From contig JAPLCJ010000029.1 in the NCBI GenBank assembly GCA_026392255.1, forward strand, positions 1 to 38,275: a stretch of DNA of 38,275 nt, written 5' to 3'. Shown here piece by piece: positions 9,369 to 16,295 of this stretch; positions within the stretch are counted from its first letter, which is position 1, and each line of letters starts with the position of its first letter. The translations under genes were made by a program, and so were the position numbers. Origin of the DNA: Solirubrobacterales bacterium. GTDB lineage: Bacteria; Actinomycetota; Thermoleophilia; Solirubrobacterales; Solirubrobacteraceae. The notes beneath the pieces are model-generated. The model had not been told where the DNA came from. It ran no database searches and was given only the letters and a program-made list of their open reading frames with translations.

Positions 9369-10049
9369 GTGCGTTTGATCGTTGCCCAATGTGAAGTGCG
9401 TTACACGGGCCGGGCTGAGGCCTACCTGCCCGACGCGCTGCGACTGCTGATGATCAAAGAGGACGGGTCGGTGATGGTCCACGCAGACACTGGTGGTTAT
9501 AAACCTCAGAACTGGATGACCCCGCCAACGGTGATTGAGGAGGAGGGTGATCCTGTCACCAAGATCGTGATCCGTAAGAAGGCCGGCAAGACTGAGGATC
9601 GGCTTGAGATCACCATCACCAAGGTCCATTCCGATGTCACCCATGACATGGGGCAGGCTGGATCACTTGAGAAGGACGGGATTGAGAAGGACCTTCAGGC
9701 CGCGCTTGCCGAGGCGCCCCACTGGTGTGGCGAGGGCTTCCGCCTTGTCAGGCGCGAGTGGGCAACAGACATTGGGCCAGTTGACCTGATGTGTCGCGAC
9801 GGCGAGGACGGTTGGATTGCTGTTGAGGTCAAGCGCCAGGCGACCATCGATGCGGTTGAGCAGCTCAGCCGTTATCTGGAACGCATCCGCCTTGACCCGG
9901 CTATGGCCGATTGCCGGGGCGTGCTGGTCGCCGAGAAAATCCGGCCCCAGGCTGCGGTGCTTGCCGAGAGCCGCGGCATTGCCTGCGTTGAGGTTGACCT
10001 AGCCGTGGTGCGCGGTGAGCGCGAACCCGACCTAACTCTGTTTGGTTAG
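9369..10049 (+). CDS. nucS: Mismatch-specific endonuclease NucS / EndoMS
   Basis: A 226-residue RecB-fold nuclease that makes double-strand cuts at mismatches and provides the non-canonical mismatch repair of many Actinobacteria and Archaea lacking MutS/MutL. The N-terminal DNA-binding and dimerisation half opens with RLIVAQCEVRYTGR. The catalytic triad of the PD-(D/E)XK fold is intact: D139 in GPVDLMCRD and E153-x-K155 in AVEVKRQ, followed by the QLSRYLERI helix. The C-terminus DLTLFG matches the type of short motif by which NucS binds the beta sliding clamp. The start is GTG at 9369, supported by the -10 box 6 nt upstream and by the family N-terminus. Confidence 0.96.
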   Translation: MRLIVAQCEVRYTGRAEAYLPDALRLLMIKEDGSVMVHADTGGYKPQNWMTPPTVIEEEGDPVTKIVIRKKAGKTEDRLEITITKVHSDVTHDMGQAGSLEKDGIEKDLQAALAEAPHWCGEGFRLVRREWATDIGPVDLMCRDGEDGWIAVEVKRQATIDAVEQLSRYLERIRLDPAMADCRGVLVAEKIRPQAAVLAESRGIACVEVDLAVVRGEREPDLTLFG

Positions 10050-10052
10050 GCC

Positions 10053-10586
10053 TCAGCCGACTAGGCCGGCCAAGCGGCCGACCCGAGGGTCATTGGGCCC
10101 GGCCAGTCCAGCGACAAGTTCAACTACTTTGGAGATCTGAACCGACCCGGCCTCGACCATCGCCTCAAGGTCAGCCCAGTCGCGAGTCCGGTCAAACATT
10201 GCTTTGAAGGTGGCCAGTTCAATCGGCCCGAGCACCGGAATGTGAGTTCCGCTGAATGGCACCATTCGGGAGTTCTTGGAGGCCTGTTCGTGGAGAGCCA
10301 CATAGTCAAAGAACAGGTCGACAGGATGCTCACCCCACCAAAGTCGAACTTGGCCGTCGCGCGGCAGATTGCCAAGCTTGTTGTCGCGATCCACGACCTC
10401 GCTAGGAAGCGCGGCAAGGGCCACCTCGGGGGTGGACGCTGGCACGAAAATGTTCAGATCAATATCGCTTGTGCCTCGAGGATCAAGGGTGCAATAGGCG
10501 AGTGCGATCGCACCGCCAAAGGCATGGGGGATCTGCTTCCCGCTGAGCGACTCATGGAGCGCGACAATTTTGTCGGCAAGGGTCAT
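10053..10586 (-). CDS. Nucleotidyltransferase-fold protein, putative toxin of an XRE/NTase module
   Basis: A 177-residue protein of the minimal nucleotidyltransferase / AbiEii-like group. The NTase signature is complete: FGG at 23-25, the DxD pair D41 and D43 (RGTSDIDL), and a third acidic residue D90 (EHPVDLFFDY). A downstream ELATFKAMFDRTRDWADL segment (about 123-140) matches the K...R.(K/R)D..DL element seen in AbiEii/MenT-type toxins. Such enzymes add nucleotides to tRNA acceptor ends or other targets and are usually neutralised by a co-encoded regulator. Its ATG overlaps the stop of the XRE gene (ATGA, 10583-10586), so the two are translationally coupled with the regulator first. A non-toxic substrate-modifying NTase remains possible. 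Confidence 0.78.
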   Translation of the reverse strand: MTLADKIVALHESLSGKQIPHAFGGAIALAYCTLDPRGTSDIDLNIFVPASTPEVALAALPSEVVDRDNKLGNLPRDGQVRLWWGEHPVDLFFDYVALHEQASKNSRMVPFSGTHIPVLGPIELATFKAMFDRTRDWADLEAMVEAGSVQISKVVELVAGLAGPNDPRVGRLAGLVG

Positions 10587-10906
10587 TCGGGCAGCCTTGG
10601 AAACTTAAGTTCAGGTGAGTGCTTGGTTGGAAGCTTTGAAGCAAGCTCAAGGACGTCGACAAGCTGCCTGCCAACCCGTTCCAGCTCGGCTTGACTCGGT
10701 GTCCTGAGGCACTGATGGCCGGCTTCAACTGTGAGCCGCCCGCCGCAGGCCTCCACAAGGCGAACGAGGGTGGAGGCACTTGGGTCGCGCTTGCCTGATT
10801 CATATAAAGCAACTGTCGGCTGGGATGTACCAGCGCGTTCGGCCAGCGCTTTCTGCGTAAGGCCTGCTGCCTGCCGAGCATCGCGAATTACGGCTTGAAC
10901 CTGCAT
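10583..10906 (-). CDS. XRE-family helix-turn-helix regulator, putative antitoxin partner
   Basis: A 107-residue protein. The N-terminal half is an HTH_3 domain: RDARQAAGLTQKALAERAGT SQPTVALYESGKRDPS carries the LTQ..LAERAG.SQ..V...E.G.R.PS pattern (about residues 8-45), followed by STLVRLVEACG. The C-terminal half is a charged helical segment (SQAELERVGRQLVDVLEL), a plausible partner-binding region. It is the first gene of the two-gene unit with the nucleotidyltransferase. A TATAGT box ends 6 nt before the ATG, giving a leaderless start with no Shine-Dalgarno, and an inverted repeat overlaps that box, which fits autoregulation. Confidence 0.85.
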   Translation of the reverse strand: MQVQAVIRDARQAAGLTQKALAERAGTSQPTVALYESGKRDPSASTLVRLVEACGGRLTVEAGHQCLRTPSQAELERVGRQLVDVLELASKLPTKHSPELKFPRLPE

Positions 10907-10912
10907 AGTGAA

Positions 10913-10963
10913 ACTATATCGGTTCAGATATACCCAGAGGGCACTCTGAATGTATTAATTCAG
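10913..10963 (-). promoter_or_regulatory. Promoter and twin inverted-repeat operators of the XRE/NTase unit
   Basis: The -10 box TATAGT is on the minus strand at 10918-10913. Two inverted repeats share the same geometry of 6-bp arms and 6-bp spacer: TATATC(N6)GATATA at 10915-10932, overlapping the -10 box, and CTGAAT(N6)ATTCAG at 10946-10963. Their left edges are 31 bp apart, about three helical turns, so bound dimers would sit on the same DNA face. The second repeat also overlaps the TAA stop of the upstream TetR gene. Confidence 0.6.
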
Positions 10964-11578
10964 CGCAGGCAGGGTTGTTACGAAGAGACTGGTGAAGCGC
11001 AGGATCGCCGCCGTCTCGCAGTCCTCGCGGGAGATCTGACCAGTCCGCCATGCGTGGATCAGGACCTCAAGCGCACGCAACTCCGAGTGAATAACAGTCC
11101 TTGTCAGCGGAGAGTCGTCGAGCTTGAAGGGCGGAAATGAGGAAATCATCGCCGCAATAGCTTGCTGGGTCTCTTCCCAGCGTTGTCCAATGCCAGACCC
11201 CAGCAGGTCTCGGCCTGGTCCAAAAAGCCAAGCTCCGGGCGTCGCCTCTGCCCAATCAAGGCCACGACCAACGATGACCTCAACTCGGGCACCAATTTCA
11301 TCGGGCGTGTAACTAGTGGCTTCGGGCAGGTCAGCCAGAAGCCATGGGGCTTGGGCAAGGAACTCGGTGAAGAGGACGTCGGCGACTGGCCCGACGCCAC
11401 CACCAGGGAAGTAGAGCTGCACCAGCTGGCGTGAAACTCCGGCTTCCTCTGCGATGTCGCGTAGCGAACAGTCTGGGTCCCGCGCGAAGCATCGGTTGGC
11501 TGCATCAAGGATCAACGCTCGGCGTTGAGGCGGCGAAAGCCTTTCTCGGTCCTCGATTGGCTTGGAGACACGTGCCAC
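10955..11578 (-). CDS. TetR/AcrR-family transcriptional regulator
   Basis: A 207-residue TetR regulator. The N-terminal DNA-binding domain is clear at about residues 16-63: RRALILDAANRCFARDP, then SLRDIAEEAGVSRQLVQLYF, the family HTH and following helix. The rest is the variable helical ligand-binding domain, with no recognisable ligand class. The start is GTG at 11578 with TAGGCT 6 nt upstream. It is divergent from the enoyl-CoA hydratase gene at 11631 with only 52 bp between them, so control of the acyl-CoA genes is the natural hypothesis. I found no convincing palindrome in that gap. Confidence 0.9.
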   Translation of the reverse strand: MARVSKPIEDRERLSPPQRRALILDAANRCFARDPDCSLRDIAEEAGVSRQLVQLYFPGGGVGPVADVLFTEFLAQAPWLLADLPEATSYTPDEIGARVEVIVGRGLDWAEATPGAWLFGPGRDLLGSGIGQRWEETQQAIAAMISSFPPFKLDDSPLTRTVIHSELRALEVLIHAWRTGQISREDCETAAILRFTSLFVTTLPALN

Positions 11579-11584
11579 GGGTCA

Positions 11585-11623
11585 AGCCTAACCCTTACCC
11601 CGACCGGCTGATTCCCGTACCCT
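11585..11623. promoter_or_regulatory. Divergent leaderless promoters for TetR and enoyl-CoA hydratase
   Basis: Minus-strand TAGGCT (11585-11590) lies 6 nt before the TetR GTG. Plus-strand TACCCT (11618-11623) lies 7 nt before the hydratase ATG, with TTACCC at 11595-11600 as a weak -35 at 17-bp spacing. Confidence 0.5.
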
Positions 11624-11630
11624 CCAATCC

Positions 11631-12404
11631 ATGACTGAAACCCCAGAGGCAGTACTTACAGAGGAGCGCGATGGCGTCCTCATCATCACCATCAACCGCC
11701 CAGAGGCTCGCAACGCCGTAAACGGAGCTGTTGCCCAAGGCCTGGCTGACGCTGTTGCCCATCTTGATGCCACGGAATCACTCCGGGTTGGCGTACTCAC
11801 CGGTGCCGGTGGCGCGTTCTGCTCAGGCATGGACCTGAAGGCCTTCATGCGTGGTGAGCTTCCCTTCCTGGAGGAAGGCGGCTTTGCCGGTATTGCTAAG
11901 AAGGGGCCTAAGAAGCCACTTATTGCCGCGATCGAAGGATTCGCTGTTGCTGGAGGCATGGAGATCGCACTTGCCTGCGACCTGATCGTCGCGGCCAAGG
12001 GCGCAAAGCTCGGTATTCCAGAGGCCAAGCGCAACCTTGTTGCCGCCGGTGGAGCACTCCTGCGTCTCCCTAACCGCATTCCGTTCCACATTGCGATGGA
12101 GATGGCTCTTACGGGTGATCCAATCAGCGCAGAGCGTGCCTATGAGGTTGGCTTGGTCAACCGTGTTGCTGAGGCTGGCGGCGCTGTTGACGCAGCTATT
12201 GAACTGGCCGGCGCGATCAGCGTCAACGGCCCACTTGCCGTCTGGGCAAGCAAGGAGATCCTCACCAAGGCAGTTGACTGGTCTGAGGCAGAAGGTTGGG
12301 ACGGGCAGGAAGCAATCGTCGCACCAGTCTTCACCAGTGAGGATGCCCAAGAGGGCGCTCTTGCCTTTGCTGAGAAGCGCGACCCAGTTTGGAAAGGTCG
12401 CTGA
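11631..12404 (+). CDS. Enoyl-CoA hydratase / crotonase family protein
   Basis: A 257-residue crotonase-fold enzyme. The oxyanion-hole segment GGAFCSGMDLKAF (about residues 60-72) and GFAVAGGMEIALACD are present. Both glutamates of the hydratase mechanism are conserved: E111 (GGME) and E131 (GIPEAKRN), exactly 20 residues apart as in rat mitochondrial enoyl-CoA hydratase E144/E164. Beta-oxidation-type hydration of a 2-enoyl-CoA is therefore likely, although crotonase substrates vary widely. The gene is followed 30 bp later by mmsA with its own promoter, and is divergent from a TetR gene. Confidence 0.92.
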   Translation: MTETPEAVLTEERDGVLIITINRPEARNAVNGAVAQGLADAVAHLDATESLRVGVLTGAGGAFCSGMDLKAFMRGELPFLEEGGFAGIAKKGPKKPLIAAIEGFAVAGGMEIALACDLIVAAKGAKLGIPEAKRNLVAAGGALLRLPNRIPFHIAMEMALTGDPISAERAYEVGLVNRVAEAGGAVDAAIELAGAISVNGPLAVWASKEILTKAVDWSEAEGWDGQEAIVAPVFTSEDAQEGALAFAEKRDPVWKGR

Positions 12405-12422
12405 TACCGAGCATCACGCGGG

Positions 12423-12428
12423 TATCGT
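12423..12428 (+). promoter_or_regulatory. Predicted -10 box of the mmsA-like gene
   Basis: TATCGT ends 6 nt before the ATG at 12435 and there is no Shine-Dalgarno, so transcription is predicted to start at or next to the A of the start codon. Confidence 0.5.
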
Positions 12429-12434
12429 GGACAC

Positions 12435-13907
12435 ATGGCCACAACAGCACCTGAAACAGGCAAACTGATTGGCAACTACGTTGGCGGACAGTTCGTTGAT
12501 GTTGACCCTTCACGCGATCGCCTTGAGGACCGCAATCCGGCAACCGGCGAGGTTCTTGCCCAAGTACCGCTCTCAGGAGCGGTGGAGGTTGAGGCAGCCG
12601 TAGCTGCAGCGCGGGCAGCATTCCCGGCGTGGCGGGCAACAAGCCCGATGGTCAGGGCCCGTGCGGTGATGAAACTGCGTGAGGTGCTGGACGCTCACCG
12701 CGAGGAACTCGCTCGGCTGCTGACAACCGACATGGGGAAGACCTTTGATGATGCGTTCGGCGAGGTTGGCCGCGGCATCGAATCAGTTGAGCACGCGTGT
12801 GCCATCCCAGTTCTCCTAAAAGGCGAGAACTTGGAGGGCATTGCCACCGGTGTTGATGTTGAGCTGGTGCGCCAGCCGGTAGGTGTGATCGCAGCGATCA
12901 CCCCGTTCAACTTCCCGGCGATGATCCCGCTCTGGTTTCTTCCTTACGCGATCGCCTGCGGGAACACCTTCATCCTCAAGCCAAGCGAGCAGGACCCACT
13001 TGTCTCAATGCGGATCATGGAGCTGATTGATGGCATTGATGAGATCCCCAAGGGCGTAGTCAACTTGGTCAACGGTGGCCGTGATTGCGTCGAGGCAATT
13101 CTTGAAAGCCCCGGCATCAACGGTGTTTCCTTTGTTGGTTCTGCGACAACTGCGCGGATTATCGCAACGCGCTGCGCTGAGGTTGGCAAGCGCTGCCAGG
13201 CCCTCGGTGGTGCCAAGAACTCAATGGTCCTAATGCCCGATGCGGACCCGGATGTCATGACCCAGGGCGTTCTAGGTTCAGCTTTTGGCGCAGCAGGCCA
13301 GCGCTGCTTGGCCGGCTCAGTCGCAGTGCTCGTTGGCAGCAAGGAAGAGCAGGACAGAACCCTTCAGCTTGTCGTTGAGGCGGCATCCAAGCTTGTGACT
13401 GGTGATGGTGCTGACCCTGCCACGGATGTCTGCCCGGTTGTCACACCGGCCTCGCGTGAGCGGATTGAGGCAGAGATTGCCGCTGCTGAAGCTGGCGGTT
13501 GCGAGATCGTCCTTGATGGCCGTAGGGACGGCGGCCCTGGCGGCGCCGAGCTGGCCCCAACAATTATTGATGGCGCCGGCCCTGACCACAATGTGATCCG
13601 CGAAGAGCTGTTTGGCCCTGTTCTGGCAATCACCCGGGCGGCTGACCTTGCTGAGGCACTTGAGCTGGTCAACGCATCCCGCTACGGCAACGCTTCGGTG
13701 ATTTTCACTTCTTCAGGCAAGGCCGCTCGTGATTACCGCTACGGCGTTGAGGCAGGCATGGTTGGCGTCAACGTTGGTGTGGCAGCGCCGGTTGCCTGGT
13801 TCCCATTTTCTGGCTGGAAGGACTCCATTGACGGGGACCTTCATGCCAACGGCAGTGATGCTGTGCGGTTCTACACGCGCAGCAAAGTAGTTACTAGCCG
13901 CTGGTAG
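12435..13907 (+). CDS. mmsA: CoA-acylating methylmalonate-semialdehyde dehydrogenase
   Basis: A 490-residue aldehyde dehydrogenase of the MmsA branch, which oxidises (methyl)malonate semialdehyde to propionyl- or acetyl-CoA with NAD+ in valine and beta-alanine breakdown. The catalytic cysteine is C291 in AAGQRCLAGS. Branch-diagnostic features are ITPFNFPAMIPLWFLP, the QRCLAGSVAVLVG segment without the usual general-base glutamate of hydrolytic ALDHs in the expected GG context (ALGGAKNSMVL instead), and the C-terminal VGVNVGVAAPVAWFPFSGWKDS. Placement after an enoyl-CoA hydratase suits valine catabolism. Its 3' end overlaps the convergent TetR remnant by 37 bp. Confidence 0.93.
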   Translation: MATTAPETGKLIGNYVGGQFVDVDPSRDRLEDRNPATGEVLAQVPLSGAVEVEAAVAAARAAFPAWRATSPMVRARAVMKLREVLDAHREELARLLTTDMGKTFDDAFGEVGRGIESVEHACAIPVLLKGENLEGIATGVDVELVRQPVGVIAAITPFNFPAMIPLWFLPYAIACGNTFILKPSEQDPLVSMRIMELIDGIDEIPKGVVNLVNGGRDCVEAILESPGINGVSFVGSATTARIIATRCAEVGKRCQALGGAKNSMVLMPDADPDVMTQGVLGSAFGAAGQRCLAGSVAVLVGSKEEQDRTLQLVVEAASKLVTGDGADPATDVCPVVTPASRERIEAEIAAAEAGGCEIVLDGRRDGGPGGAELAPTIIDGAGPDHNVIREELFGPVLAITRAADLAEALELVNASRYGNASVIFTSSGKAARDYRYGVEAGMVGVNVGVAAPVAWFPFSGWKDSIDGDLHANGSDAVRFYTRSKVVTSRW

Positions 13908-14509
13908 CACCAAGGTAAACGCCTGAAGGCCGTTGGCGCGAAGGCCTCTTCCCAGACTCGGGTGAGGCGCTGCTTGCTGAAGTAGTCGGGGTGGGCTGCT
14001 GCCCCGAGCAGCAGGCCATCGGTCACAGACCAGAGGATCGTGAGGATGTCCTCCGGGTTACGGGCGGGGTCGATTTCACCAGCCTTCTGAGCTGCCTTGA
14101 CAATGTCGACCCAACGGCGGGCGCCATCCCCGTTCACAACGGAGACGGCTTGGTTGAGGTCCGGCTGGTCAATGCTGTGGAAGAACATCTCCAGGTAGAC
14201 ACGCAGGTAAGGGATGTCAGCTGGGTTGGTGGGTATCCACTGGTCGCAACCAGCCTTCAGGACAGCGACGGGGCTGTCGCCGGGCTTGACTTCGACGGTG
14301 ACTCCCGATCCGAGCTTCTCCCAAGCCTGCTCGCTGATTGCCTGCAGCATCTTTGCCCTAGAACCGAACTCGTATGTGAACGGGGCAGTTGTTGTCCCCG
14401 CCTCCTTGGCCAGTGTGCGGAACGTTCAGCCAGTCAACCCGCGTTCATTTATGACGTCGATAGCAATGTTGATTAGCGCTTCACGTCGCAGCTGCTTGAG
14501 TCGCGGCAA
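13871..14509 (-). pseudogene. TetR-family regulator interrupted by an in-frame TGA
   Basis: From the TTG at 14509 (preceded by a GAGG ribosome site) the frame encodes a normal TetR N-terminus: PRLKQLRREALINIAIDV, INERGLTG, then TGA at codon 28 (14426-14428), then TFRTLAKEAGTTTAPFTYEF and GSRAKMLQ, continuing without a further stop to 13871. The stop falls inside the helix-turn-helix, where many homologues have a hydrophobic residue, so a single TGG-to-TGA or CGA-to-TGA change would explain it. The piece downstream of the first usable ATG (14350, 159 residues) lacks the DNA-binding domain. Recent inactivation, a sequencing error or rare readthrough are the options; recoding of TGA genome-wide is excluded because many genes here stop with TGA. 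Confidence 0.8.
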
Positions 14510-14530
14510 TTCGGTACCTCATCTAGAGAA

Positions 14531-14548
14531 CGTTGGAATATTCCAACG
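14531..14548. promoter_or_regulatory. Perfect 18-bp palindrome, candidate TetR operator
   Basis: CGTTGGAATATTCCAACG reads identically on both strands. It lies 22 bp upstream of the interrupted TetR gene and 46 bp upstream of the divergent phosphotransferase gene, the classical location of a TetR-family operator controlling both directions. Confidence 0.7.
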
Positions 14549-14580
14549 GGTATAAGAAGAAGTTACAGGACGGCGGGAAG

Positions 14581-14586
14581 TAGAGT
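14581..14586 (+). promoter_or_regulatory. Predicted -10 box of the phosphotransferase gene
   Basis: TAGAGT ends 7 nt before the GTG at 14594. A TATAAG at 14551-14556, just next to the palindrome, is an alternative -10 that would give a short leader. Confidence 0.4.
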
Positions 14587-14593
14587 ACCCCGG

Positions 14594-15688
14594 GTGCCAA
14601 CCCCGATCGCGCCAGATGACATTGTCCTAACTCACGCCGAGGGCGCGGCTAACGATCGTGAGCCTCTTGTCGTCCTTGAGCCGCTGGCTGAGTTCCTTGA
14701 CTCCAACGAGTTTGCCCCCGGAACTGGGCTGCCTAGCCTTGAGCCCGTAGGCGACGGACATTCCAACATCACCTACCTGCTCAAGCGGGGTGATCGTACT
14801 GCTGTTCTGCGCCGTCCTCCTCGGGGACCGCTGCCGCCGACGGCCCACAATGTGCTGCGAGAGGCCCGACTGCTCTCCGCCCTTGAGGGGACGAACGCCA
14901 GAACACCCAAGGTATTTGCCGCCTGCGGTGACCATGCGGTCATCGGCTCTGACTTCTACGTAATGGAGTGTGTTGATGGGGATGTAATCGTTGACACAGT
15001 CCCTGACGGAATCAACACACCAGAGGAGCATCGCCGCATTGGCGACGAACTTGTTGACGCTCTTGTAGAGGTTCACGCCGTGGATTGGGAAGCTGCCGGG
15101 CTTGAGGGCTTCGGCAAGCCAACCGGCTACCTTGATCGCCAAGTCAGCCGCTTTCTTGGGCTTTGGGATCACAACAAGACTCGGGAGATCGCAGCGGTCG
15201 AGCAGGTCGGCAATTGGTTGAGAGAGAACCTTCCTGAGTCCGGACCCGCAACGATTGTCCACGGTGATTACCGGCTCGGTAACACGATGTACGCCCACGG
15301 CGCACCGGCTCGCCTGGTTTCAATCTTTGACTGGGAGATGGCGACAATCGGCGACCCGCTCGCCGACGTTGGTTACCTCTGCACCCTCTGGAGTGACCGG
15401 GCTGACCCGGACCGCGGAATGTTTGAACTCGGCGCAGTTACACGCAACGAGGGGTTTGCCACGCGTGCGGAGCTGGTCGCGCGCTATGAGGAGAAGAGTG
15501 GCCGGTCTATGCACAACCTCAACTGGTACACAGCGCTCGCGATCTGGAAGGCCGTCGTGTTTATGGAGGGCAACTACAAGCGCGCCAGCTCAGGCGCCAG
15601 CGATGATGAGTTCCTAAAAGGCTTTGGCGATGGCGTAGTTCAGCTGGCACAGCGAGCGTTGGATATCTCCGAGGGTGCCAGTGTCTGA
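14594..15688 (+). CDS. APH-family phosphotransferase, ACAD10/11-kinase type
   Basis: A 364-residue kinase-like protein of the aminoglycoside phosphotransferase fold. The N-lobe has GDGHSNITYLL and the invariant VLRRPPRGPLPPTAHNVLREARLL region; the catalytic Brenner motif is VHGDYRLGN with base D225 and N230, and the metal ligand is D246 in FDWEMATIGDP. The RRPPRGPLPPTAHN signature is typical of the phosphotransferases linked or fused to acyl-CoA dehydrogenases (ACAD10/ACAD11; LvaA in levulinate catabolism), which phosphorylate hydroxyacyl-CoAs rather than drugs. No acyl-CoA dehydrogenase lies in the window. The start is GTG at 14594; the stop overlaps the next gene, so both are one unit. Confidence 0.88.
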   Translation: MPTPIAPDDIVLTHAEGAANDREPLVVLEPLAEFLDSNEFAPGTGLPSLEPVGDGHSNITYLLKRGDRTAVLRRPPRGPLPPTAHNVLREARLLSALEGTNARTPKVFAACGDHAVIGSDFYVMECVDGDVIVDTVPDGINTPEEHRRIGDELVDALVEVHAVDWEAAGLEGFGKPTGYLDRQVSRFLGLWDHNKTREIAAVEQVGNWLRENLPESGPATIVHGDYRLGNTMYAHGAPARLVSIFDWEMATIGDPLADVGYLCTLWSDRADPDRGMFELGAVTRNEGFATRAELVARYEEKSGRSMHNLNWYTALAIWKAVVFMEGNYKRASSGASDDEFLKGFGDGVVQLAQRALDISEGASV

Positions 15689-16295
15689 GCGCAAGACAGC
15701 ACTGCTGGTTGACTGGGGCGGAGTCATGACGACCGACCTATTCGCCTCGTTCCGCGCCTTCTGCGAGGAGAACGATGTTGATGCCGAGGCGATTGGAACA
15801 GCTTTCAGGACTGACCCTGAGGCCCAGTCGCTCCTCTTTGACCTTGAGCGTGGACTGATCGACGAATCTGAGTTTGAGCCCCACTTCGCCCAGCTGATCG
15901 GCGTTGAGCCGGAGGGACTGATTGACGGCCTGTTTGGTCTTGTCGGCCCTGACGACGCGATGATTGACGCGGTCCGCAAAGTGCACGACAGCGGTATTCG
16001 CACCGGGCTAGTCTCCAACTCATGGGGAACTCGCCGCTACCCACAGCATCTGCTGGATGAACTGTTTGACGGTGTTGTTATCTCAGGCCATGAGGGCATG
16101 CGCAAGCCTGCCCCTGAGATCTACCTGCTTGGCGCTGAGCGCGCAGGGGTCGAGCCCGGGGAGTGCGTCTTCGTGGACGACCTGCACTTCAACCTTGACC
16201 CTGCTCGCGAGCTGGGAATGGCTGCTATTCACCACACCGACTCCGCTGAGACGATCATTGAGCTAGAGCAACTCCTGGGAGTGAACCTGCGGTGA
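15675..16295 (+). CDS. HAD-IA family hydrolase, ACAD10 N-domain / epoxide-hydrolase-N type
   Basis: A 206-residue HAD protein. Motif I is LLVDWGGVMT: nucleophile D13 is present but the usual second aspartate two residues on is glycine (G15). Motif II is GLVSNSWG, motif III the lysine in MRKPAPEIY, motif IV CVFVDDLHFNL. The DxGGV variant is also found in the HAD domain of ACAD10 and, as DxGNV, in the active phosphatase YihX, so loss of activity should not be assumed. Pairing with an APH-type kinase reproduces, as separate genes, two of the three domains of ACAD10. The start is GTG at 15675 or 15681, overlapping the kinase stop in either case. Confidence 0.86.
   Translation: MPVSERKTALLVDWGGVMTTDLFASFRAFCEENDVDAEAIGTAFRTDPEAQSLLFDLERGLIDESEFEPHFAQLIGVEPEGLIDGLFGLVGPDDAMIDAVRKVHDSGIRTGLVSNSWGTRRYPQHLLDELFDGVVISGHEGMRKPAPEIYLLGAERAGVEPGECVFVDDLHFNLDPARELGMAAIHHTDSAETIIELEQLLGVNLR

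Noticed and set aside
14426-14428. TGA decoded as tryptophan or selenocysteine
   Set aside because: TGA is a normal stop for many genes in the window (ATGA, GTGA and TTGA overlaps), and there is no selenocysteine-insertion hairpin evident or reason for Sec in an HTH.
14594-15688. Aminoglycoside resistance kinase
   Set aside because: Although the fold is APH, the RRPPRGPLPPTAHN signature and acyl-CoA context match the acyl-CoA-dehydrogenase-associated subgroup, not drug kinases.
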